Shown in pieces: positions 1 to 6,487 of a stretch of DNA of 7,453 bases; within the stretch, counting starts at the first letter, position 1, and each line of letters begins with the position of its first letter. Under the pieces are notes generated by a model that did not search any database, had not been told where the DNA came from, and saw only the letters and a list, made by a program, of their open reading frames with translations. The stretch is from NCBI GenBank assembly GCA_946549155.1, contig CAMNQN010000165.1, positions 1 through 7,453 on the forward strand. The letters are read 5' to 3'. The position numbers and the translations under genes were made by a program. Origin of the DNA: an uncultured Lachnospiraceae bacterium (GTDB lineage Bacteria > Bacillota > Clostridia > Lachnospirales > Lachnospiraceae).

Positions 1-1
1 T

Positions 2-835
2 TCTTGTCACTGCTTAAGGAGCAGGAAGCACGGAAATGAATTTTCAAGGCATCCCAGCCGTACACGCCGGAAAAGTAAAAGTACCACAAGCAGCCGGAAG
101 GACGACCGCCGGTATAAATATACGGACGCAGCCGGAATACCGGAGGATGTGGAGTGTGTTTTGGTTTTGGGAGGAGACGGCACTCTTTTGCAGGCTTCCA
201 GAGACCTGGTAGATACGGGGCTGCCCCTTCTTGGCATCAATCTGGGTACCCTTGGATATCTGGCGGAGATTGAGCACCAGAATATCCGGGCGGCGCTGGA
301 CCAGCTGATGGCCGGAGCATTTACCATAGAAAAACGGATGATGCTGGCCGGAGCCGTGTATCAGAATGGAAAAAAGCTGATGGAGAATATGGCGCTGAAC
401 GATATCGTGATCGGGAGGCGGGGGCGTCTTCGGGTAGTGGATTTTAATATTTACGTGGACGATGTGTTTCTCTGCGCCTACCGGGCGGACGGAATCATCA
501 TTTCCACCCCCACAGGCTCCACCGGATACAGCTTGTCCGCCGGGGGACCTATTGTGGCGCCGGAGGCGTCGCTGATGCTTCTGACGGCCATTGCGCCCCA
601 TACGCTGAACTCCAGGACCATCGTGCTGCCGGACGATGTAAAGATTACGGTGGAGCTGGGCAGCAGCAATCTGCTGGAAAACGAGGGTGCGGAGGTGACC
701 TTTGACGGGGACACTTCCATGAAGCTGAATGTGGGCAGCAGTATTGAGGTGACCAGATCGGAAAAAAGCACCCGGCTGACCAAAATCAATCACACCAGCT
801 TTGTAGAGATTTTACGCCGGAAGATGAATCAGTAA
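2..835 (+). CDS. nadK: NAD kinase, 5'-partial (first few codons lie outside the window)
   Basis: ATP-dependent NAD kinase makes NADP from NAD in the cytoplasm. The reading frame is open from base 2 to the TAA at 833-835, giving 277 codons. The family usually has about 280-290 residues, so only a short N-terminal piece is missing. Visible motifs are GGDGT at 170-184 (the phosphate-binding and catalytic GGDG signature), NLGTLGYLAE just after it, LNDIVIGR in the middle, and STPTGSTGYSLSAGGP from 503, the conserved nucleotide-binding stretch. The first 45 or so codons are rich in Ser and Arg and match the family poorly. Frame 1 also stays open to the TGA at 37-39 and reads LLKEQEARK, so a frameshift near base 37 is possible, though variable N-termini are normal here. 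A GTG at 149 would cut into the fold just before GGDGT and is not a credible start. The gene is first in a run with argR and recN. Confidence 0.93.
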   Translation, partial: SCHCLRSRKHGNEFSRHPSRTRRKSKSTTSSRKDDRRYKYTDAAGIPEDVECVLVLGGDGTLLQASRDLVDTGLPLLGINLGTLGYLAEIEHQNIRAALDQLMAGAFTIEKRMMLAGAVYQNGKKLMENMALNDIVIGRRGRLRVVDFNIYVDDVFLCAYRADGIIISTPTGSTGYSLSAGGPIVAPEASLMLLTAIAPHTLNSRTIVLPDDVKITVELGSSNLLENEGAEVTFDGDTSMKLNVGSSIEVTRSEKSTRLTKINHTSFVEILRRKMNQ

Positions 836-867
836 TACATGGAAAGGATTGGCGGGTTAAGCAGGAT

Positions 868-1335
868 ATGAAGACAGGAAGACAGGCAAAGATTATAGAT
901 CTCATCAGCAGATATGACATCGAGACGCAGGAAGAGCTGGCGGAATATCTGAACCGGGAAGGGTTTCAGGTGACCCAGGCCACCATTTCCAGGGATATCC
1001 GGGAGCTGAAACTGACGAAGATTGCCATAAACGGCGGCAGGCAGAAGTACGCGGTGATGCAGGCCGCGGCGGTGGGGATGAATGAAAAGTACCTGCGGGT
1101 TTTGCGGGAGGGCTTTGTCTCTATGGATATGGCCCAGAATATTCTGGTGGTAAAGACTGTTTCGGGAATGGCCATGGCGGTGGCTGCGGCTTTGGATGCC
1201 ATGAAATGGTCTCAGGTGGCCGGCTGCATTGCCGGGGACGATACGATCCTGTGCGCGATTCGCAGCACGGAGGAGACAGTGCAGGTGATGGAGATGATCC
1301 GCAGAATTGTGGGGGAAGGAATCCCCCAGGCGTGA
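868..1335 (+). CDS. argR: Arginine repressor ArgR/AhrC
   Basis: Arginine-sensing DNA-binding protein that forms hexamers and represses arginine biosynthesis; in Firmicutes it can also activate catabolism. The 155-residue product has the family's normal length. Residues 1-65 form the winged helix-turn-helix, with ETQEELAEYL and the recognition segment ATISRDIRELKL (Ser41-Arg42 are the conserved DNA-contact pair). The C-terminal oligomerisation and arginine-binding domain carries AGDDTI at about 122-127; these Asp residues bind arginine in known ArgR structures. No other start codon lies in frame upstream of ATG 868. The ribosome binding site is poor: AGGA at 863-866 is too close, and GGAAAGGA at 841-848 is about 19 bases away. 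It lies 32 bases after nadK and 31 before recN with no terminator, so co-transcription is likely. A role in sensing arginine is family knowledge; its targets cannot be seen here. Confidence 0.95.
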   Translation: MKTGRQAKIIDLISRYDIETQEELAEYLNREGFQVTQATISRDIRELKLTKIAINGGRQKYAVMQAAAVGMNEKYLRVLREGFVSMDMAQNILVVKTVSGMAMAVAAALDAMKWSQVAGCIAGDDTILCAIRSTEETVQVMEMIRRIVGEGIPQA

Positions 1336-1366
1336 TCAGATATCGGGAGAGAGTCGGGAAAGGACA

Positions 1367-3043
1367 ATGTTAATAAGCTTACATGTGAAAAATATGGCCC
1401 TCATTCAAGAGGAAGAGATAGAATTTGGGCCGGGATTAAATATTTTAACGGGAGAGACGGGAGCCGGAAAGTCCATTATCATCGGTTCCGTGAATGTGGC
1501 GCTGGGAACGGGAAGCTTCAAGGAGTATGTGCCTGAGGGCGCGGAGTACGCGCTGGTGGAACTGGTGTTTGAGACAGGGAATCCGGAGGTTTTGCGCAGA
1601 ATGGAGGAAATGAATATTCCGGTGGAGGACGGCCAGGTGGCCATTTCCCGGAAATACCAGAGGGGCCGCAGTATCAGCCGGGTAAACGGGGAGACGGTGA
1701 ATATCTCCTTCATCCGGGAGCTGGCCCAGGGATTGATCGATATTCATGGCCAGCACCAGCACCAGTCACTGCTGTATCCGAAATTTCATCTGGCACTGCT
1801 GGATGAGTTTGCCAGGGAGGATCTGGGCAGCCGGAAGGCGGAATGCGAAAGCGCCTGCCAGGAGTACCGTCAGGTCAGCTGCCAGCTGGAGGCAGCTTTG
1901 ACGGAGGAAAGCGGCCGGGAAAAGCAGATGGATTTTTTGCGGTATGAGATTGAGGAGATTGAGGCGGCTTCCTTGCGTCCCGGGGAGGATGAAGAGCTGG
2001 AGCAGGAATACACCCGCATGTCCCATGGGCAGAAGATCACAGAAGCACTGACAGAAGTGTACCAGATGGTCGGTTATGAGGGCGGCGCAGGAGACCTGGT
2101 GGGCCGGGCAGTCCGGGATCTGGGCAGCGTGGCAGGGTTTGATTCCGGTCTTTCCGATCTGTATCAGGAGCTGATGCAGATGGAGGATATGATGAATGAC
2201 TTTGGCCGGAGTCTGTCCGGATATATGGATGATTTTTCTTACGATGAGCAGACCTTTTATCAGATCGGGCAGCGGCTGGATCTGATCAATCATTTAAAGT
2301 CAAAATATGGAAAAACCATAGAAGAAATTTTTGCATATCAGCAGGAAAAGCAGGAAAAACTAGAGCAACTGACGGATTATGAAGCGTATGTGGCTTCTCT
2401 GAGGCAAAAAAAAGAGGAGAGCTACAGGAAGCTTTTGGCGGTGGCGGAGGAGATTTCTTCTATTCGGAAGAAGCATGCGGTTTTGCTGGCGGAGGAGATC
2501 AGAAAATCCCTGGTGGAACTGAATTTTCTGGATGTGCAGTTTACCATAGAGTTTCAGCGGCTGAAGGAGCCCGGGAGCACGGGAATGGATGAAGTCTGTT
2601 TTATGATTTCCACCAATCCGGGGATGCAGCTGCGTCCCCTGCAGGAGACTGCCTCCGGCGGCGAGCTTTCTCGCATTATGCTGGCCATCAAGGCAGTGAT
2701 GGCGGAGAAGGATGCCATCGGTACGCTGATTTTTGATGAGATTGACACGGGAATCAGCGGACGTACCGCACAGAAGGTGTCGGAAAAAATGGCGGTGATC
2801 GCCAGAAGCCATCAGGTGATCTGCATCACCCATCTTGCGCAGATTGCGGCCATGGCGGATACGCATTTTTCCATAGAAAAACATGCCAGAGACGGCGTCA
2901 CATCCACCTGCGTTGCCAGGCTTGACGGAGAGGAAAGTATTCGGGAGCTGGCCCGGATTCTGGGCGGTGTTCAGATTACCGACACCGTATATCAGAGTGC
3001 CAGAGAGATGAAGGAATTGGCAGAAACAACAAAAAAATACTAG
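1367..3043 (+). CDS. recN: DNA repair protein RecN (SMC-like ATPase)
   Basis: RecN is a cytoplasmic SMC-like ATPase that gathers broken DNA ends for RecA-dependent double-strand-break repair. The product is 558 residues, normal for the family. The N-terminal ATPase lobe has Walker A GETGAGKS at residues 29-36 and the HGQHQHQ Q-loop region at 127-133. A long charged, helical middle (about 150-370) fits the coiled-coil arm. The C-terminal lobe has the ABC signature TASGGELSR from 428 and Walker B LIFDEIDTG with Asp457-Glu458. ATG 1367 is chosen because AAAGGA at 1359-1364 sits just before it and the product then starts MLISLHVKNMALI, as RecN proteins do. A TTG at 1307 in the same frame would overlap argR and add an unrelated tail. 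It is probably the last gene of the nadK-argR-recN operon, closed by the hairpin at about 3071-3113. Confidence 0.97.
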   Translation: MLISLHVKNMALIQEEEIEFGPGLNILTGETGAGKSIIIGSVNVALGTGSFKEYVPEGAEYALVELVFETGNPEVLRRMEEMNIPVEDGQVAISRKYQRGRSISRVNGETVNISFIRELAQGLIDIHGQHQHQSLLYPKFHLALLDEFAREDLGSRKAECESACQEYRQVSCQLEAALTEESGREKQMDFLRYEIEEIEAASLRPGEDEELEQEYTRMSHGQKITEALTEVYQMVGYEGGAGDLVGRAVRDLGSVAGFDSGLSDLYQELMQMEDMMNDFGRSLSGYMDDFSYDEQTFYQIGQRLDLINHLKSKYGKTIEEIFAYQQEKQEKLEQLTDYEAYVASLRQKKEESYRKLLAVAEEISSIRKKHAVLLAEEIRKSLVELNFLDVQFTIEFQRLKEPGSTGMDEVCFMISTNPGMQLRPLQETASGGELSRIMLAIKAVMAEKDAIGTLIFDEIDTGISGRTAQKVSEKMAVIARSHQVICITHLAQIAAMADTHFSIEKHARDGVTSTCVARLDGEESIRELARILGGVQITDTVYQSAREMKELAETTKKY

Positions 3044-3071
3044 AGTGGAACATTCGAATTATCACATACTA
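3043..3071 (+). promoter_or_regulatory. Candidate sigma-G-type promoter of spoIVB
   Basis: CATACTA at 3065-3071 is an exact match to the -10 consensus of forespore sigma-G promoters as I know it (CATnnTA). GAGTG at 3043-3047 matches four of five positions of the -35 consensus GHATR, with a 17-base spacer. Bacillus spoIVB is sigma-G-dependent, so this fits the gene downstream. The expected start, near 3077-3079, lies inside the left arm of the recN terminator. Motif matching only. Confidence 0.45.
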
Positions 3072-3113
3072 AACCATAGATCGGGGCAACCTGTTTCTAT
3101 GGTTTTTTGTTTT
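3071..3113 (+). terminator. Intrinsic terminator of the nadK-argR-recN operon
   Basis: AAACCATAGA at 3071-3080 pairs perfectly with TCTATGGTTT at 3096-3105. Inside, CGGG 3082-3085 pairs with CCTG 3090-3093 (one G-U pair), closing on a GCAA tetraloop at 3086-3089. The right arm runs into TTTTTT at 3103-3108, followed by GTTTT. It lies 28 bases after the recN stop and has the classic shape of an intrinsic terminator. Confidence 0.85.
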
Positions 3114-3159
3114 GCATTCCTATTTTACAAAAGAAAAATACAGGAAAGGATGTGATGAT

Positions 3160-4449
3160 ATGACAGGTTTACAGAAATACCGGCGGCTGGTTCGGAGCCT
3201 GTTTCTGATCAGCCTGGCCGGTCTGGGAATCTGCAGCTATCTGTTTCTGAAGGACCGGATACCAGATCATATTCTGGTGGAAGAGGGCGGGCAAACTCCA
3301 GTAATTTTTCATTTTCCCTACAGCACATTCATAGAAGAAACAGTGGAAGCCGGCAGCCGGGAAAAATCCAATATACCGGAAGGGCAGCTTCATATGGAAG
3401 GAAATTTGCCGGCGGGTCGTGACGGCCTGTTGGGGGAGCCTGCACAGGGGAACGGCAGCCTGTCGATTCGCTGCTCTATTTTGGGTATTATTCCCCTGAA
3501 AACGGTGGAAGTAGAAACGGCGCAGCGGCAGAAACTATACGCCGGCGGAACCCCGGTGGGAATCTATATCCGAACCAACGGGATTCTGGTAATTGGAACC
3601 GGCCAGGTGGACGGCCTGGACGGAGAGAGCCACGAACCGGCAGAACATATTGTGCAATCGGGAGATTATATCATCGGAGCGGATGGAAAAACACTTAGCA
3701 GCAAGGAGGAACTGGTGGAATGTATTCAGACCTCCTGCGGAGAGACGGTGCATCTGGAGGTGCTGCGGGATGGAGCGCTGACCGAGCTGGAGGTAACGCC
3801 GGTGCAGACAGGGGCAATGGAATACAAGGCCGGAATCTGGGTGCGAAACGATGCCCAGGGCGTGGGAACGCTGACCTATGTAGATGAAGCTGGAAATTTT
3901 GGCGCCCTGGGACACGGCATCAGCGATGTGGATACCAGCACCCTGCTGTCCTTAAAGGAAGGAAAGCTGTACGAGGCGCAGGTAGTGGCGGTAAAGAAGG
4001 GCCAAAAAGGGGAGCCGGGAGAGCTGTCCGGGGTCATTTACTACCGGGACAGCTCCCGGCTGGGAGACATCACGGAAAATACGGTCTCGGGAATCTTCGG
4101 CAGCTCCGGCGGGGGACTTCTCACTGCCGGGATGCAGGAATACGAAATCGCCTATAAACAGGAGGTGCAGCCCGGGCCAGCCCGGATCCTGTGCAGTGTG
4201 GACAGCTCCGTGAAGGCTTATGATGTGGAAATCGAGAGCGTGGAGCTGAACAAAAAGGAGGTCAATAAGGGAATGGTCGTCCGGGTCACGGACGCAGAGC
4301 TGCTGGAGAAAACGGGGGGGATTGTGCAGGGAATGTCAGGGTCGCCAATCTTGCAGAATGGGCGGATCGTGGGGGCGGTGACCCATGTGTTTGTGAATGA
4401 TCCCACGAAAGGGTATGGGATATTTATTGAGAATATGCTGGAGCATTGA
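3160..4449 (+). CDS. spoIVB: SpoIVB sporulation signalling serine peptidase (S55 family)
   Basis: SpoIVB is made in the forespore, crosses its inner membrane and acts between the two spore membranes. In Bacillus it cleaves SpoIVFA, which frees SpoIVFB to activate sigma-K; some Clostridia use it differently. The product is 429 residues (Bacillus 426). A signal/transmembrane segment covers about residues 10-30 (LVRSLFLISLAGLGICSYLF), a PDZ domain about 130-214, and the S55 peptidase the rest. The catalytic triad known from Bacillus maps to His252 (GALGHGISD), Asp378 (VTDAELLEKT) and Ser393 (GMSGSP), with the expected 15-residue Asp-Ser spacing. The end, THVFVNDPTKGYGIFIENML, is strongly conserved. 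ATG 3160 is chosen because AAAGGA at 3145-3150 is well spaced; an upstream TTG at 3112 lies in the terminator tail. In Clostridia spo0A normally follows; here hipBA does. Confidence 0.96.
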   Translation: MTGLQKYRRLVRSLFLISLAGLGICSYLFLKDRIPDHILVEEGGQTPVIFHFPYSTFIEETVEAGSREKSNIPEGQLHMEGNLPAGRDGLLGEPAQGNGSLSIRCSILGIIPLKTVEVETAQRQKLYAGGTPVGIYIRTNGILVIGTGQVDGLDGESHEPAEHIVQSGDYIIGADGKTLSSKEELVECIQTSCGETVHLEVLRDGALTELEVTPVQTGAMEYKAGIWVRNDAQGVGTLTYVDEAGNFGALGHGISDVDTSTLLSLKEGKLYEAQVVAVKKGQKGEPGELSGVIYYRDSSRLGDITENTVSGIFGSSGGGLLTAGMQEYEIAYKQEVQPGPARILCSVDSSVKAYDVEIESVELNKKEVNKGMVVRVTDAELLEKTGGIVQGMSGSPILQNGRIVGAVTHVFVNDPTKGYGIFIENMLEH

Positions 4450-4460
4450 ATCCGGGCAGA

Positions 4461-4518
4461 AATCGAAACACAGACAAAATCGGAAACTTGTTTACGAGAT
4501 TTTGTCTGTGTTTTGATT
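4461..4518 (+). terminator. Long hairpin after spoIVB, probable terminator
   Basis: Bases 4461-4481 pair with 4498-4518. Sixteen pairs (4466-4481 with 4498-4513) are perfect, one G-U pair follows, then four more matches, giving a 21-bp stem with a 16-base loop. The hairpin starts 11 bases after the spoIVB stop. The right arm contains GTGTTTT, but the bases beyond it (TATATCC) are not a clean U-tract, so release may be weak or read from either strand. It marks the last sequence of core-like character before the A+T-rich island. Confidence 0.65.
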
Positions 4519-4560
4519 TATATCCGGCGAAAGCCATACAATATTTAATATTTAATAAAA

Positions 4561-4589
4561 TTGACAATAATTCAAATATAGTTTATTAT
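4561..4589 (+). promoter_or_regulatory. Sigma-A promoter of hipBA
   Basis: TTGACA at 4561-4566 is a perfect -35 box. TATTAT at 4584-4589 is a five-of-six -10 box after an ideal 17-base spacer. It lies 24 bases upstream of the hipB start in very A+T-rich DNA; two tandem AATATTT copies (4540-4553) lie just upstream of the -35 box. Confidence 0.75.
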
Positions 4590-4595
4590 AATAAA
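4582..4595. promoter_or_regulatory. Palindrome over the hipBA -10 box, candidate HipB operator
   Basis: TTTATTATAATAAA is a perfect 14-base palindrome that covers the -10 box of the hipBA promoter. HipB-type antitoxins repress their own operon by binding palindromes near the promoter, so this is the obvious place for autoregulation. A+T-rich DNA produces such palindromes readily, and I saw no second copy to support it. Confidence 0.35.
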
Positions 4596-4613
4596 AGATA
4601 TGGAGGGAGAACT

Positions 4614-4940
4614 ATGAGCAAAACATCAGTTGTCATTATGCCCCAGACAGAGATGATTCTGGAACAGATGGGAGAACAAATTAAATTAGCCAGGCTTCGC
4701 AGAAAATTATCAGCAGAACTGGTGGCGGAACGCGCGGGAATCAGTCGTGCGACTTTATGGTCTATAGAGAAAGGAGCGCCTACCGTAGCGATTGGAATGT
4801 ATGCGGCAGTATTACATGCGTTAAATAATTTGGATAAGGATTTATTGCTGATAGCAAAGGATGATGAGCTTGGCCGTAAGCTGCAGGATTTGGAACTGGT
4901 GACCAGAAAACGTGCGCCCAAAGAAAGAAGTGAAACGTGA
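4614..4940 (+). CDS. hipB: HipB-like antitoxin, XRE-family DNA-binding protein
   Basis: Small cytoplasmic antitoxin that binds the HipA kinase and represses the shared promoter. The product is 108 residues. An XRE helix-turn-helix covers about residues 20-76: IKLARLRRKLSAELVAERAG is the first half and ISRATLWSIEKG (43-54) the recognition helix. The tail after residue 85 is highly charged (RKRAPKERSET) and may contact HipA or be flexible. ATG 4614 is preceded by GGAGG at 4602-4606 with a seven-base gap, a strong ribosome binding site; the frame is open further upstream to 4446, but that would run through the spoIVB hairpin and the promoter. The TGA at 4938-4940 overlaps the hipA start. The assignment as HipB rests on the HTH fold plus the adjacent hipA. 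Confidence 0.88.
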   Translation: MSKTSVVIMPQTEMILEQMGEQIKLARLRRKLSAELVAERAGISRATLWSIEKGAPTVAIGMYAAVLHALNNLDKDLLLIAKDDELGRKLQDLELVTRKRAPKERSET

Positions 4941-6196
4941 TGGAAGAAAAAACAATTTTTGTCTATGAAAATTGGACTGAATTAGCCCCTCAATTAATTG
5001 GAAAACTCTATGTTTCTTATGTCCGGGGAAAAGAACAGTTTTCATTTGAATATGAAACAGAATGGTTGAAATCTCCAACAGCAAATTATCTGTTAGACCC
5101 GGATTTGTCATTATATAACGGAAGACATTATGTGCCAATGGACAAAACACTGTTTGGAGTGTTTGCAGATTCATGCCCGGATAGATGGGGAAGACTTTTG
5201 ATGCGGAGAAGAGAAGCTGAGCTGGCAAGAAGAGAGGAAAGAAAGCCAAAGAAATTGGGAGAAAGCGATTATCTGTTGGGGGTATATGATCAGGCACGTA
5301 TGGGTGCATTACGTTTTAAAACGGAAGAAAACGGAATATTTTTGTCAGGTGATCAAGAACTGGCAACCCCTCCCTGGACAACATTGCGTGCATTGGAAGC
5401 TGCCAGCTGGGGGTTTGAAAATGATGAAAGTGGATTGGAAACAAAGTGGCTGCGGCAGCTTTTAGCGCCTGGGTCATCTCTTGGCGGAGCTCGTCCAAAG
5501 GCTACAGTGAAGGATGAGAGGGGAAATCTTTGGATAGCAAAATTTCCATCTAAGTATGATGAGTATAATGCTGGTGCGTGGGAAAAGGTGGTTCATGACT
5601 TAGCACAAATGTGTGACCTTAATGTACCGGAAGCAAAATTGGAGACATTTTCAAAAAATGGTTCGACTTTTCTTGTAAAGCGGTTTGACAGAGAGGGGGA
5701 CAGAAGAATTCATTTTGCTTCGGCAATGACCCTGCTTGGAAAAACGGACGGAGCATCTGGAGATGATGGATCCAGTTATTTAGAACTGGCTTTATTTATT
5801 AAAGCGAATGGGGCGGAACCGAAACGGGACCTGAAAGAATTATGGAAGAGAATTGTGTTTAACATGGCGGTATCAAATACGGATGACCATTTAAGAAATC
5901 ATGGGTTTATTTTAACTAAAAACGGATGGAGTTTATCTCCACTCTATGATGTAAATCCAACCCCGTATGGAGATAGCCTGTCTTTGAATGTCAGTATGGA
6001 TGACAATTCCATTTCAATAGAACTTGCATTGAGTGTAGCAAAATATTTTGGGATAGAAAAGCGCGAGGCTGGTGAGATAAGCGAAAAAATAATAAAGACT
6101 GTACGTGAAAATTGGAAATTACTTGCTGGAAAATGTGGATTAACGCGAAACGTTTGTGAATATATGAAACCTGCTTTTGATATGGATTTTAAATAA
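4940..6196 (+). CDS. hipA: HipA-family serine/threonine kinase toxin
   Basis: HipA toxins are kinases; E. coli HipA phosphorylates glutamyl-tRNA synthetase and induces dormancy. The target here is unknown. The product is 418 residues, close to E. coli HipA (440). The N-terminal subdomain includes FGVFADSCPDRWGR. The Gly-rich loop SSLGGARPK places Ser180 where E. coli has its autophosphorylated Ser150, with Ser179 next to it. Lys201 (IAKFP) fits the ATP-binding lysine and VKRFDR follows. Asp315 and Asn320 (NTDDHLRNHGF) match catalytic Asp309 and Asn314 of E. coli, and Asp337 (SPLYDV) the metal-binding Asp332. All key residues are present, so the enzyme looks functional. ATG 4940 shares its A with the hipB stop (TGATG), suggesting translational coupling; GTG 4937, one codon earlier, is an alternative start giving a four-base overlap. 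Base composition differs sharply from spoIVB, suggesting horizontal acquisition. Confidence 0.95.
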   Translation: MEEKTIFVYENWTELAPQLIGKLYVSYVRGKEQFSFEYETEWLKSPTANYLLDPDLSLYNGRHYVPMDKTLFGVFADSCPDRWGRLLMRRREAELARREERKPKKLGESDYLLGVYDQARMGALRFKTEENGIFLSGDQELATPPWTTLRALEAASWGFENDESGLETKWLRQLLAPGSSLGGARPKATVKDERGNLWIAKFPSKYDEYNAGAWEKVVHDLAQMCDLNVPEAKLETFSKNGSTFLVKRFDREGDRRIHFASAMTLLGKTDGASGDDGSSYLELALFIKANGAEPKRDLKELWKRIVFNMAVSNTDDHLRNHGFILTKNGWSLSPLYDVNPTPYGDSLSLNVSMDDNSISIELALSVAKYFGIEKREAGEISEKIIKTVRENWKLLAGKCGLTRNVCEYMKPAFDMDFK

Positions 6197-6239
6197 TAAT
6201 TATTATGACATCATTTTACGGTTGGGAGGAGAATCAAGT

Positions 6240-6487
6240 ATGTTTGATGCAAAAGAATTTATTGAACAAATAATATATGATGACTTGATTCGTTCAGAGA
6301 TAAAAAATTTGAGTGATAGGGAAATTGATAAATATTTCATGCAAGAAATCATCTTTTAGGTATTTTAAAATTGGCTTATCGAAATAAGGAGCTTGTTGAA
6401 CGATGGAAAAGTGAGGTTCGGAGAGATTTAAGTAATTGGTTTAGTTGCATTAATATATTAATATATTTGAGTATGATTCTATTTTAG
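6240..6487 (+). pseudogene. Unrecognised small gene behind hipA, apparently frameshifted
   Basis: ATG 6240 follows GGGAGGAG at 6224-6231 with an eight-base gap, a strong ribosome binding site 43 bases after the hipA stop. The intact frame encodes 39 residues (MFDAKEFIEQIIYDDLIR at the start, ending IDKYFMQEIIF) and stops at 6357-6359. A second frame is open from 6332 to the TAG at 6485-6487 and reads convincing protein (HLLGILKLAYRNKELVERWK). Adding one A to the AAA at 6346-6348 would join the two as FMQENHLLGIL, giving an 82-residue, mostly helical, charged product. I do not recognise the family. The last 18 codons are A+T-rich and hydrophobic and may not be original. It could instead be a genuine 39-residue gene, or the shift could be a sequencing error. 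Its position suggests it was part of the hipBA transcript. Confidence 0.5.

Noticed and set aside
44..793. Long open frame on the - strand across nadK, with similar ones across recN and spoIVB.
   Set aside because: They lie opposite well-identified conserved genes, are rich in His, Gln and Arg, and are expected by-products of codon use in G+C-rich genes.
1307..1366. Earlier TTG start for recN overlapping argR.
   Set aside because: It would add a 20-residue tail unlike RecN, whereas ATG 1367 has AAAGGA before it and gives the usual N-terminus.
6177..6239. Upstream extension of the small gene behind hipA, starting inside hipA.
   Set aside because: ATG 6240 has a strong, well-spaced ribosome binding site, and the extension codes a low-complexity N/Y/I stretch over the hipA end.
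6452..6467. Perfect 16-base palindrome made of two AATATATT copies.
   Set aside because: Low-complexity A+T sequence with no gene start or promoter around it to give it meaning.
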